From: Bacteroidota bacterium
GTDB lineage: Bacteria > Bacteroidota > Bacteroidia > Bacteroidales > FEN-979
Length of the DNA stretch: 32,621 nucleotides
Direction: 5' to 3'
Assembly (NCBI GenBank): GCA_026391715.1
Contig: JAPLDO010000068.1
Coordinates: forward strand, 1-32,621
A program made the position numbers and the translations under genes. This document shows, in pieces, positions 7,206-17,500 of the stretch. Within the stretch, counting starts at the first letter, position 1; each line of letters opens with the position of its first letter. The notes beneath the pieces are model-generated. The model worked only from the letters and a program-made list of their open reading frames with translations, ran no database searches and was not told where the DNA came from.

Positions 7206-8018
7206 TTATTTCACTTTTTGTGAATATAGAAGGCTAAAAAGATACGCGTCGGGAAATTGATAGCAGGCTTTAAACCCGCAACCAAACATGCTAATCCTGA
7301 AATCGGTTTTGCTTTTTATTGATTCAACTATCGAATTCAACTCCGGCGACGGATTATACTTATATATGGTTTCCAATAATCCTGAAATTTCGGAAATTTT
7401 CGTATTCAGCGGATCATTTGAATGGTAGGTAGCGGGAATCCTCACAAATCCGGTTTGTTTGCCCGACAGTGCATGTTGAGCTAACATTTCGTAAATGATC
7501 CCGAATTGCGAAGTTTTGCTGTCATCAGTTATCGCCGAAAGTTTCATTGCTCTGAAACCGCAGGCAACATCGGGTAACGTGATATTCAGGAATTTCTTAA
7601 ATAGCAGAATGGCAAACATATTGGAGGCAATTTTGCTTGCAGGTATGTTTGAAATATCATGAAACCGGCTGCCCGAAACGAGGTCGTAATGCTGCAAGGC
7701 GCTAATAAATTCAGGAATATATTGCGGATCGTGCTGTCCATCGCCGTCAATAGCAACGAGGTGAGTGTAATTATGTTTAATGGCATGATCCTTTGCTGTG
7801 GAATAAAAAGCAGAAAGTCCCAGGTTTGATTTCCTCGTTAAACATAAAAAGTTCCGATCTCTCACCACGCTAACCGTTCGGTCGACGCTACAGTCGTCAA
7901 TAACTATGACATCCTTTTTCCACGGCTCAAGCAGGGTTAACAGTTGAGGAATATTCTGTTCCTCGTTGTATGCAGGAACCGCGATAAGCGCGTTGATATT
8001 TTTCTCCGGCTTCTTCAT
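7206..8018 (-). CDS. Family 2 glycosyltransferase (dolichol-phosphate mannose synthase-like)
   Basis: A 270-residue GT-A fold glycosyltransferase. LIAVPAYNEEQNIP (11-24) is the nucleotide-sugar entry strand, IDDCSVDRT (40-48) the first acidic site, and DGDGQHDP (91-98) the metal-binding DXD motif; N65-L-G-L precedes the central helix. The DGDGQHDP form is typical of enzymes that transfer a sugar to polyprenyl phosphate or to a growing glycan at the inner membrane. There is no membrane segment in the C-terminal 100 residues, unlike the flippase-linked GtrB group. Residues about 235-270 are a C-terminal extension (MFGCGFKACYQFPDAYLFS) that I do not recognise. It is the last gene of a three-gene operon, overlapping the previous one by 4 bases. 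Confidence 0.88.
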   Translation of the reverse strand: MKKPEKNINALIAVPAYNEEQNIPQLLTLLEPWKKDVIVIDDCSVDRTVSVVRDRNFLCLTRKSNLGLSAFYSTAKDHAIKHNYTHLVAIDGDGQHDPQYIPEFISALQHYDLVSGSRFHDISNIPASKIASNMFAILLFKKFLNITLPDVACGFRAMKLSAITDDSKTSQFGIIYEMLAQHALSGKQTGFVRIPATYHSNDPLNTKISEISGLLETIYKYNPSPELNSIVESIKSKTDFRISMFGCGFKACYQFPDAYLFSLLYSQKVK

Positions 8019-8779
8019 TCAAATAAATATCGGGGCGATTTATAAAAATGGGCTATTGGTCGCATGGTTTTTAAAAAGAGTGTGATGAGGTTGCCGACGT
8101 CGTTATTTTTCATGGCGCGGTAATCCTCCTGCCATTTCTTCGAAATATTTTTCATTGTCCGGTTACTAACTCCCCCTACGCGCATTTTAACCATCACCTC
8201 GCGACTGTAAACAGCGCTGATTTTATATTTACCGAGGAATCGCAACATTGAATCATAATCGGCGGAAATGTTAAACGTTGTGTCAAAGTTCCCGTATTTA
8301 CTATATAACTCCCGTTTCACATAAAAAGTTGGGTGCGGAGGTAACCATCCCAATTTTAATTTCAGAAGGCTGAATTGTCCCGATTTACGGTTAGTGAGAA
8401 TTTTGCCGGTATCGGTTTGATCAACATATTGAACATCTCCATAAACCGAGTCGGTACGGCTGTTTTCAAACAATTCAGAAACTTTTTCAATCACGCGATT
8501 ATTGGCAAAAAAATCGTCGGAATGTAAAAAACCAACCACTTCGCCGGTTGCCATGCTAATTCCTTTATTCAACGCATCATACAATCCTTTGTCGGGTTCG
8601 CTCACCCATTTGCTGATTCCCGCGCCAAACGATTTGATGATATTCAAAGTATGATCCTGTGAATTTCCATCCACAATTATATATTCAAGGTCGGGGTGAG
8701 TTTGCGACAATACCGACTGAATAGCATCGGCAATGAAGTTTTCGCTGTTGTAACTTATGGTTATTACCGAGACTTTCAT
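8015..8779 (-). CDS. Family 2 glycosyltransferase (WcaE-like, surface polysaccharide)
   Basis: A 254-residue GT-A fold glycosyltransferase. VSVITISYNSENFI opens the fold; VDGNSQD (36-42), EPDKGLYDALNKG (61-73), the metal-binding HSDD (86-89), PPHPTFYVKR (147-156) and ADYD (173-176, the likely catalytic-base region) follow in the order seen in colanic-acid and capsule transferases of the WcaE type. It probably adds one sugar to a lipid-linked repeat unit on the cytoplasmic face of the inner membrane; donor and acceptor cannot be told. Start and stop overlap both neighbours by 4 bases (ATGA), so the three genes are translationally coupled with the polymerase-like gene first. Confidence 0.9.
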   Translation of the reverse strand: MKVSVITISYNSENFIADAIQSVLSQTHPDLEYIIVDGNSQDHTLNIIKSFGAGISKWVSEPDKGLYDALNKGISMATGEVVGFLHSDDFFANNRVIEKVSELFENSRTDSVYGDVQYVDQTDTGKILTNRKSGQFSLLKLKLGWLPPHPTFYVKRELYSKYGNFDTTFNISADYDSMLRFLGKYKISAVYSREVMVKMRVGGVSNRTMKNISKKWQEDYRAMKNNDVGNLITLFLKTMRPIAHFYKSPRYLFE

Positions 8780-10161
8780 TGGATTTGAATAATTCGACGG
8801 TTGTTTTGCATCAGATTCATTACTGTTCTGGTGATATAAAACACCAGAAAGGTCACCAGCGCCGCTTTGGTCAGGTAGTTGAAAACAGTGGCAAAGTCGG
8901 TTTCAGCCTTCATCACCTGAAAAAATAGAAAAGGTATCCAGATAATCAGGGTGGGATTGTTTTTCGACAGGGCAATTACCTTGATGATCACCCAATTGTA
9001 TAATAATGAAACGAAGAAGATGAAAGCTATTCCGCCGAAAAAACCAAAGTTGGCATAACCCTCGCCAACAAGCGAGATATCCATACTGGTAGTTTGAGGT
9101 AAAGGCGTTCCGGTGAATCTTTCAAAATTTGCCCTTCCGCCCGCTCTGGCTTTTCCCGGAGCGAGGAAACGAGGCAGTAGCGAAGCATAAAGAGCTGTTT
9201 GAATGGTCTCGCCTTTTACAAAAGGTTGTTTTTCGGGCATAAAGTTCATGATTCGGGCAATAATCCATCCTTGGTTCAACCTCACTGCTGCATTTTCCAA
9301 AGGACCAGATTCAAAAAGCGTCGATGGAGTGGACAGCCTTGAAATGATGATTTCATTGTAAATTTCGGAATTTGATTTTGCGCTGTTTGCGTACCAGGTA
9401 GCCATTCTGTACTCCTCTTTGGTTGATTGAACCAACATGATGAGAAAGATACCCAGTGTGATGATGACAGTCTTACCCCACATTGGAATTTTAACCACGA
9501 TGGCAATTATCAGGAATGACAACATAAACCACTGAACCAACTCGCCAAACATCCCCTCAAGTACGGCTGCCGACGTTGCAAGTCCCATGATTCCTGCAAA
9601 AATCAACCATTTGAATTTTGAGTTGTTGAAAAGGATCATATACATCCCGACGTACTGTAGGTTGGTGATTAGGAAAACCAGAAAAGTGAGGCTCGACGGC
9701 AAACTTTTTCCGGCAAATCCTGCAAAAAGACCGATTCCGGCAAGGATATATCCTATATATGGATGCCCGGCGAGGTAAACCTTCATTCTGTCAATATCCT
9801 CTTCGTTTATAACTCGCTCTTCTTTTATCGGAAGATAAAGTCCAAGAACCATAAAATAGCAAACCGGCACAACAAAGTCCATGTAAACCGTTTCCGGTAC
9901 TGCCATATAGTACAATTCGTCGTAAGGCAAAATATTATATGCCATAACGGGACCGATAATCCATTGCAATACCGACATGAACGCTATCATATCGCGGATT
10001 TCAATCCGTTTTCCAAGATCCTGAATAAACTTTGATCCAACGCCTGCAAACAGCGCCATACCAAGCCCCGACATGTAATAGAGATGCGTAAATATTTCGA
10101 AATAAGAGAATACCAGAAACCCGAGCGCCAATAATCTTATGCTGCGGTTTGAGATGTACAT
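8776..10161 (-). CDS. Multi-spanning membrane protein, probable O-antigen polymerase (Wzy-like)
   Basis: A 461-residue inner-membrane protein with about eleven hydrophobic segments and one large hydrophilic loop (roughly residues 250-370) before the last three. The stretch SLVGEGYANFGFFGG (about 364-378) matches the GExYxNFGxxG signature seen near the periplasmic loop of O-antigen polymerases (O-ag_pol_Wzy group). Wzy joins lipid-linked repeat units into polysaccharide in the periplasm. Wzy proteins are poorly conserved, so the call rests on topology, the motif and the two coupled glycosyltransferases downstream. No flippase (Wzx), ligase or chain-length gene is in the window. First gene of its operon; 64 bases separate it from the nuclease gene upstream on the same strand. 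Confidence 0.65.
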   Translation of the reverse strand: MYISNRSIRLLALGFLVFSYFEIFTHLYYMSGLGMALFAGVGSKFIQDLGKRIEIRDMIAFMSVLQWIIGPVMAYNILPYDELYYMAVPETVYMDFVVPVCYFMVLGLYLPIKEERVINEEDIDRMKVYLAGHPYIGYILAGIGLFAGFAGKSLPSSLTFLVFLITNLQYVGMYMILFNNSKFKWLIFAGIMGLATSAAVLEGMFGELVQWFMLSFLIIAIVVKIPMWGKTVIITLGIFLIMLVQSTKEEYRMATWYANSAKSNSEIYNEIIISRLSTPSTLFESGPLENAAVRLNQGWIIARIMNFMPEKQPFVKGETIQTALYASLLPRFLAPGKARAGGRANFERFTGTPLPQTTSMDISLVGEGYANFGFFGGIAFIFFVSLLYNWVIIKVIALSKNNPTLIIWIPFLFFQVMKAETDFATVFNYLTKAALVTFLVFYITRTVMNLMQNNRRIIQIQ

Positions 10162-10182
10162 CCTATTGTGTTCCGGTAAAGT

Positions 10183-10224
10183 GAAGGTTCAAGGTTCAAG
10201 GTTTCAGGTTCAGGGTTGAACCTG
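10183..10224. repeat. Short AAGGTTC tandem repeats and hairpin
   Basis: Three consecutive, partly degenerate AAGGTTC units run from 10183, followed by a perfect 8-bp hairpin CAGGTTCA-GGGT-TGAACCTG (10205-10224). It abuts the stop codon of the nuclease gene and could help end that transcript, but there is no T-run. Such small reiterations between genes are frequent in this phylum. Confidence 0.55.
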
Positions 10225-10225
10225 T

Positions 10226-11080
10226 TCAGAAAAGTAAAATATCCTTAATTTGTTCAATTGAAAGTTCAGTAATTTCAGAAATATCTGCTAAGGACATTCC
10301 TTTTTCATACAATTTTTTTACAGTTCCCGTCTTTTCCTCGGTTACTGCTTTTTCCACAGCCTCGGTTACTGCTTTTTCCACAGCTCTTTTTGTCTTTGAA
10401 CTTTCATCTGCTTTTCGCATCGAAGCATAATCATAAGCCATCAAGTCTTCTTTCGACCAATTGTGTTTAGCGGCATCCTGGTATGCTTGCTTTAATCCCT
10501 CATCTGCTACATTTTCAGGTATCACGTCAAGATTCGGCGAATTTTTTAAAAAATAAATCCATTTTTCAATCAGGGTGGTAATTTGTATCTTATCCTCGTG
10601 AAATTTAGATAGTTCGATAAAATTAAATTCTAAATCTTTTAATTCCTGTTTCTTATTTTTCTGATTGATGATTAAATGCCTTGTCAGATAGTTTTCTCCT
10701 TCAAAGAATTTGAAGTTTAAAATACCAATAAAAATTACCTGGTTCAGTTTCGGGTAATCTTCTCCAACTTCAATTTGTGATGCGTATTGTTTTGCAGTGT
10801 AATACTGCACACGCTTGTCAAAACCGTCAGGTTCTTCAACCTGCATTTCTACGATATAGGTAATATTTCTTTCGTCAGTAACTTTAACGTCAAGGATAGA
10901 ACTTTTCAGAGCTTTTATTTCGGGCAATTGAAAAGGGTTTTTGATTTCAATTTTTTCAATTTTTTTACCTTTTGGCAATTCAAGTACTGCGTTAAGAAAT
11001 GAGATGAGAATTTCCTTTTTATTTTCATTTCCAAATATTTTGCGAAATGCAACATCGTTTTTTATGTCAACAAATTTCAT
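10226..11080 (-). CDS. Rpn/PD-(D/E)XK nuclease family protein (transposase-related)
   Basis: A 284-residue protein of the PD-(D/E)XK nuclease/putative transposase group (recombination-promoting nuclease, Rpn). The start FVDIKNDVAFRKIFGNENKK (residues 3-22) is the family's opening; the nuclease core has D64 in ILDVKVTD and E78-M-Q80 in YIVEMQ, the D...ExQ form of the catalytic site. Residues about 233-248 are a duplicated EKAVTEAV unit, and the C-terminus (GMSLADISEITELSIEQI) is the small helical tail usual in this group. E. coli Rpn proteins cut DNA and raise RecA-independent recombination; the Bacteroidota relatives are numerous and mostly unstudied. It is a full-length gene with a good promoter match upstream, so it is probably active rather than a relic. 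Confidence 0.88.
   Translation of the reverse strand: MKFVDIKNDVAFRKIFGNENKKEILISFLNAVLELPKGKKIEKIEIKNPFQLPEIKALKSSILDVKVTDERNITYIVEMQVEEPDGFDKRVQYYTAKQYASQIEVGEDYPKLNQVIFIGILNFKFFEGENYLTRHLIINQKNKKQELKDLEFNFIELSKFHEDKIQITTLIEKWIYFLKNSPNLDVIPENVADEGLKQAYQDAAKHNWSKEDLMAYDYASMRKADESSKTKRAVEKAVTEAVEKAVTEEKTGTVKKLYEKGMSLADISEITELSIEQIKDILLF
10338..10385 (-). repeat. 24-bp tandem duplication inside the nuclease gene
   Basis: TCGGTTACTGC... is repeated exactly in tandem at 10338-10361 and 10362-10385, with one mismatch in the last base. It keeps frame and codes for two copies of EKAVTEAV in a predicted helical linker. The near-identity points to recent slippage. Confidence 0.9.
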
Positions 11081-11107
11081 CTGATTCCAATTTTACTTCG
11101 ATAGATA

Positions 11108-11141
11108 CAAAGTTACAATGTTTAGTTGCAGTATTCACAAA
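11108..11141 (-). promoter_or_regulatory. Candidate promoter of the nuclease gene
   Basis: On the minus strand TAACTTTG (11115-11108) fits the -7 box TAnnTTTG, and TTTG (11141-11138) lies 22 bases upstream as the -33 box. The start codon is at 11080, which would leave a leader of about 20 bases. It is the only site in the window where both boxes are present at near-normal spacing. Confidence 0.55.
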
Positions 11142-11560
11142 AAGTGAAGAAATACATGTTTCCATAAACATTTTGTTTTATCGGGATATACATACATTTA
11201 GCCCGTTTGCAGTAATTCGAAAGAATAACCCCGGATAGGGGAGAAGGAATATTTCCAAACGCGTAAAGACACTTTGTGCGTTAGACGCTGTAGGTTTGGC
11301 TATGACAAAATGTTCAATAAAGATTTCCGCTATTTTTAAAATCAATAATTTTCGCAAACTAATTTTAGTATATTTGACGGCTCATATCCGGATGTATTTT
11401 TCTGCCTCCGGTTTTTTTTCAGCGCTGACATAACACGGTATTATGAATATACTTACCTCATTTTATAGTCCGCCTTCTTGTTCGAAAGACCACACCCTAT
11501 ATATATTTCCCCCGATAATTTTCTTATTTTTTAACTAAACACACAAAAATCAAAACAACT
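11142..11560. other. Intergenic region between divergent genes, with one strong hairpin (11259-11281)
   Basis: No gene is seen here. The clearest structure is ACGCGTAAAG-ACA-CTTTGTGCGT (11259-11281), a 10-bp stem with two G-T wobbles and a 3-base loop, followed by a partial repeat of its left arm (GACGC). It could be a REP-like or MITE-like element or an RNA hairpin. A run of eight T after CTCCGG at about 11407-11420 resembles a terminator tail but has no good stem. The last 60 bases before the giant gene are A/C-rich with no ribosome binding site. Confidence 0.4.
11369..11376 (+). promoter_or_regulatory. Candidate -7 promoter box of the first giant gene
   Basis: TATATTTG fits TAnnTTTG exactly. 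It would give a leader of about 180 bases before the ATG at 11561. No -33 TTTG is seen, so this is tentative. Confidence 0.35.
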
Positions 11561-14500
11561 ATGAAAAAGTTTTTACTGTTCCTTTTTGCGGTTTGCATAT
11601 CGGTAACGATGTTCGGACAAACCGTACTAATTTCACCAACCGGCGACGGCGGCTTCGAAACCGGATCCACTTTTGCTGCCAATGGATGGACTGCTGTTAA
11701 TGGAACCTACAATTTACTGTATGTAGGAGCTACGCCGGTTCCCTCTCAGGGAACCAACTGTGCTTTTTCAGGCACTGGCCCGACAACATGGGCCAATACT
11801 GCTAATGCAAGTGTAAATCATATTTACCGCGACATTACCGTCCCGGCGGGAAATGATATTCTTACAATAAATTTCAAGTATAAGGTTATACTCCCTGATG
11901 TAGGTTATGATTATTTCCAGATTTACCTTGTACCAACATCCGTAACTCCTGTTGCAGGAACCTTGGTAGGAAGTGGACAACTTGGTGGTAATTTTGAATC
12001 TGCAACCGCCTATACGGCTAGTTCTGTTGCTGGCAGCGCTGCTGCCGGCAGCGCTGTTCGCCTTGTAATTTCATGGAGACAAGACGGAGTCGCTGCTTAT
12101 GCCGCCGGAGCAATAGATGAAATTTCGGTAATTGCCAGCCCTGCCACAACCTATACCGCTTCCGCTTTGGGAGGACTTTGGAATTCACCGGCTTCATGGG
12201 TGGGAGGCGTTGTGCCTGCCGCCGGCAATGATATCGTCATCCCGGCAGGATCCACACTGGTTGTAAACCAATCGGTAAATTGCAGGGATCTTACTGTCAA
12301 TGGTAAAGTGCAATGGATTACCACTTCTACCCCTTCTTCTACTGTTAATACAATGTCTGCAAGAAATATCACCATTGGTGCAACTGGACAATTTTATGCC
12401 CATGCAACGGTTAGCGCCGGAGCTTATGTGTATGTATCAGGAGATTTAATCAACAATGGAGTCGCTAATTTTGCAGCCCCTGTTGTCGTCCTGGTTTTCA
12501 ATGGTACTTCAGGGACGCAAACCCTGGGCGGCACGGGTACTTTTACTGCCTCGACCAGTGGCAAGGGGATGATTTCAAATCTGTGGTTCAACAGTCTTGC
12601 TGCCTGCTCAATAACAACATCACAAGACCTGGTAACCAGCAACCTGGCGAATTCCGCAGGTTCGATAAACACAAACGGAAAACTTTCAATTGACAATACG
12701 GCAATCTGTTTTGGCGGTTTGCAAAACAGAAGCATTACCACCGTTACGGTAAATACTATGGGCGTTGGATATACTTCGGCCCCGACAATTGCATTTACCG
12801 CCGCCCCGGCAGGCGGCACAACTGCAACCGGTACTGCCAACTTTGACGCTGCCACCGGAACTGTCCGCTCAATTACTATTACCAACCCCGGCGATGGATA
12901 CCGTACAGCCCCAACTGTTACGTTTACCGGCGGTGGTTATACTACAACGGCTACTGCCGTTGCGGCATTGTACCAGGTTTTCAATTTCGGCTCCACTTCA
13001 CTGGGACAGAAAAGCGCTATTGCTACGATCTCTGGCGGCTTACCAATCAAATCTGATCAAAGTGTAGGCAGTGTTTGGGTTACCAATGGCGGATTAGGAT
13101 ATACGAGCGCTCCTGTGGTTGGGTTCCCTCTGCCTACATTATACCTTAACCTCGTTACCAACGGTGGCAGCGGATATACTACGGCTCCAACCGTTACCGT
13201 AACAGGCGGCGGATATACCACACAGGCTGTTGCTACTGCCGTAGTTTGCCAGGGGAAAGTAGTATCCGTAGCCATAACAAGCGCCGGAGCTGGTTATACA
13301 TCAACCCCCACGTTTGTATTTTCAGGTGGCGGTGGAGGCAGTGGCGCTGCAGCCGCATTACCTGCAAACGCGGTTCCCACGGCAACTGCCACGGTAGCTC
13401 TGGGTATGGTAACCAATATCACTGTAACCAATGGCGGAACCGGTTATACGGCTGCTCCCACACCGACCCTTACCGGTGGTGGATCTACCACAGCCGCTTC
13501 CGGCGTAACAGCAAGGGTTGGTTTATATAACCTTACCTTAAGCTGGTTCTCTCCCGCAGTCACAAATGGGGTGCATACTGAAAGCCTTTTTATCCCGGCA
13601 AACAGACGCATCAATGTTTTATCGCTTAACTCTGCCGCAGGGCTTGGAGCCAACCTTACTGGTAATTTAGATTTGTATAGTTCTGCACCCCTCACCAATA
13701 CCGGCGATCTTAACATGGGCGGGAACACACTTACCTTCTCCTATCCAACTTACACAGGAATATCCGGCACCGCTACAGCGTTTGTTTCCAACGGTTCAAT
13801 CTCCTTCAAAATGTACGGGAGCTTAACGGCACAAACCCGCGCATTTCCATTTAACTCTTACGATGTAACTGGCGCAGTGAACCATCTGGTATCAATGGGC
13901 ACAGGTACAACGATGCTTACCGAGGGTTCAACAATTACCACCCTTACCGGTAGCATTGGAGCTGCTCCAACAGGCGGTTCGGCAGGAAATTATATGCTTG
14001 GTTCGCGTACATGGCGGCTTCAGACTTCTGGCGGTTTGTATGGAACAGCGCCTACAGTAAGGCTTGCATGGAACGGAGTTGATAACCTGGTTTCCCCTGG
14101 CGACAGCCTCTATATTGCTCAGGCAACCGCTACAACCGGTCCCTGGACGAAACGCAGCGTGAAATTGGGCGGAACGGCATTTGTTGCCGCTACGGGCAAT
14201 CGCACAACTGGAATTGTAGCGCCCGCACTGATCGTGCCTACCGGCGATGATTATTTCGGGTGGCTCTCTACTTTTGCTCCTGTTCCTACATTTGTAGTTA
14301 CACCTACAACGCTTGCCTGCGGGTACGCGCTAAACGGTAACTTTACTGCTGAAAAAACATATACCATGACCGGATATTATCTTACCGGCTCAGGAAATGT
14401 TGTAGTAACCGCGCCAACCGGCTTTGTAGTTTCATTAACCACGGCAACGGGATTTGGTCCCAGTGTGACCGTTCCTTTTACAGGTCCGAATTTAGCTACA

Positions 14501-17500
14501 ACAACCATCTTTGTAAAGGGCTTCCCAACCTCTCCAAATACCTATTACACCGGTAATATTACCAATGTAGGAGGCGGAGCTTCGGCAAATGTGGCTGTTA
14601 CCTGTAATTCTGATTTCTTTACAGGTTATTGTACATCAATTCCATCTTCCACAGTCGATGAGGAAATTATTGGCGTAACCGTTAACGGAGCTACAAATGT
14701 ATCTAACTGCACTGTGGTGGCGCCAGGTCCCGGTTCAGTGTTGAACGAGTATTCAAACTTCTTTCCACTTGGTTCTTTAACTACCATAAACCAAGGCTCT
14801 AACGTTTCCTTTTCTATTCAGCAGAGTTACTGTCCTTTGGGAACACAAACATACTCCAACGGTTGTGCAATATGGATAGATTTTAATCAAAACGGATCAT
14901 TTCTGGATGCAGGTGAACAGGTTTTTGTTGAAAACGCAACTACTGCAGGTCCTCGCACAATTACAGGCAGCTTTACTATTCCCCCATTCGCCACAGTTGG
15001 AGTAACTGCAATGCGGATTATTGTTGCTGAAAGCTATTCTGGAACTGGTTTAACGCCATGTATGGTTTATACCTGGGGTGAAACCGAAGATTACAAAGTA
15101 ACTATTGGAGAGGGGCAATTCGGAAACATTCAGGGTCATGTATCAGATTGTTATACCAACAATCCAATCCAAGGCGCTGCAATCAGTATCGGCAGCCCAT
15201 ATTCCGATGTAACAACGAATGCCGACGGCGACTACCTGTTCTCACAGGTTTCAATCGGCACATGGACAGTTCATTGCACCAAAACGGGATATACGCCTAA
15301 AACGGCTCCTGTTACAGTAACCGTTTCTCAAACATCTACACAGGATTTCTGTCTTGATGAAATTCTTCTTCCGCCGGTAGCTTTGCAGGCAACAGTTGTG
15401 AACACCGTAAATGTCCATTTAACATGGCATTCGCCGGGATACTCTGGCGGCGGCTTTACAAGTCAATGGATTAAGTGGGATAACGGAACCAACTATGACG
15501 CGATTGGCACTGGAGCTGCGGTTATCTTCTCTGTAGCTTCGCGCTGGCCCGTAGCTGATATTGCCCCTTTTAACGGAGGATATCTGAAAAAGGTTCGCTT
15601 CTACCCGAACGAAACTGCATGTACCTATACAATAAAAGTTTGGAAAGGCGTTAATGCTGCCACTCTTCTATATTCTCAGGTTGTAACAGCTCCAACAATT
15701 GCTGCATGGAATGAAATCACTCTTACTACTCCTGTTCCTATTGATGGCACACAGGAATTCTGGTTCGGATATGAGGTTAATGCAACTTTGGGCTATCCAG
15801 CGGGTTGTGATGCAGGGCCTCCGGTAGCAGGGAAGGGTAATATGATCCAATGGAGCGGCGTTTGGCAGGAACTCACCGCACTCGGAGCCACGCTTACTTT
15901 TAATTGGAGCCTGCAAGGATGGGTATCTCCAACCCCTTCCGCGAGTATGCAACAATTAACGCCGATTGCGCAAAATACTTCAGACGCGCCTGTAATCAAT
16001 ACAGGAACTTTAACAACCAATCCAAATCGCGATATTATTGCCTCCACGAGCAACATGAGAGTGGGAGCTACCGTGACCGATGAAGTTGGTTCGCCTGACG
16101 CAATAGTAATGAGTCCTTTAGCAAATAACCCCACCGGTTATAACGTTTACCGCGACGGCACGCTGCTAGCTACGAATATTCCTGATTCTACCTATTTAGA
16201 CCAGGATTTGTCGGCAGGAGTTTATAATTATACTGTAAAGGCTAAATATCCGCAGGGCTTATCACCTGCTGCCGGACCGGTTCAGGCGATTATCATTACC
16301 TGTTTTCCGCCAACTGCTTTAACCGTTTCAAACACCACCGACCAGGGAGCAACCATTTCATGGACGCCGGGCGTTGGAAATAATACAGCATGGGTTGTTG
16401 AATGGGGTCTTAAAGGCTTCGTTCAGGGAACCGGTACGCTGGTTAATGTATCTCCCAATCCTACTACTGATCTTAGCGGGCTTATCGCAGGCGCGCAATA
16501 CGATTTTTATGTAAAAGCCGATTGTGGCGGAGGACTTGGAATCAGCACATGGGCTGGACCAAAAACATTCCGTATCCACTATTTCCGTTGTCCTATCGGT
16601 TCAATTTCTGAAGCAGAACCTTGCGGAGCCGATCTGAATGGCGGATGTAATTTGACGCCTCCGGCGTTTGAACCCATAGCTCCAGGCGAAACCGTTTGCG
16701 GTACAAGCTGGTGTAGCGGTTCATCGCGCGACACCGACTGGTTTACCTTTACGCTTACAGCGCCTTCTTCGGAGGTAACTCTGACAGGTCGGGCTGATTT
16801 TGACGTATTGTTAGGCTTCCTCGCCTCGCCATGTCCTCAATCAACATTTCTTACTTCGATAACAGGATTATCCGGCGCAACAACATCATTAACTACCACT
16901 CTTGCCGCAGGCACCTATTACGTATTTGTGGCTCCATCGGTATTTACCAATGTTATTGAATGTGGCGGCGGCGACAGGTATAAAATTACTCTTACCGCTA
17001 CTTCCTGTTTCAAACCAACAGCGCTTGCAGCTTCTGGTATTATGCTGACTTCTGCCAATATTGGATGGACGTCTACTGCGTCGCACGCTAATATCGAATG
17101 GGGTCCTGCCGGTTTCGCGCCAGGTTCGGGAACTCTGATTTCGGGAACTGCTATCAATCCTTATCATCTCACAGGCTTGACCGCTGCTACCTCTTATGAT
17201 TTTTACGTACAGGCAGTTTGCGGCGTTGACACTTTGAGCGCCTGGTCTGGACCTGCCAATTTCAAAACAGGTTGCGCAGAAATTGTTACAACTACTCCCG
17301 GAACACGTTGTGGAAACGGATCAGTTACACTGGGAGCTACCGGATCGGCTGGTACAACAGTCAAATGGTTTGAATCATTAACCAGCGGAACCGTTTTGGG
17401 AACCGGTACAACCTTTAACACACCATCAATTTCCGCTACTACTAACTTTTATGCAGCCGCTGCAGGCTCCGGAGGAGTTTCTGGTAATGTGGGTAAGGTT

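Noticed and set aside
10787-11002. Plus-strand 71-residue frame inside the nuclease gene
   Set aside because: Its Phe/Asn-rich translation is the antisense of the Lys/Glu/Ile-rich nuclease protein.
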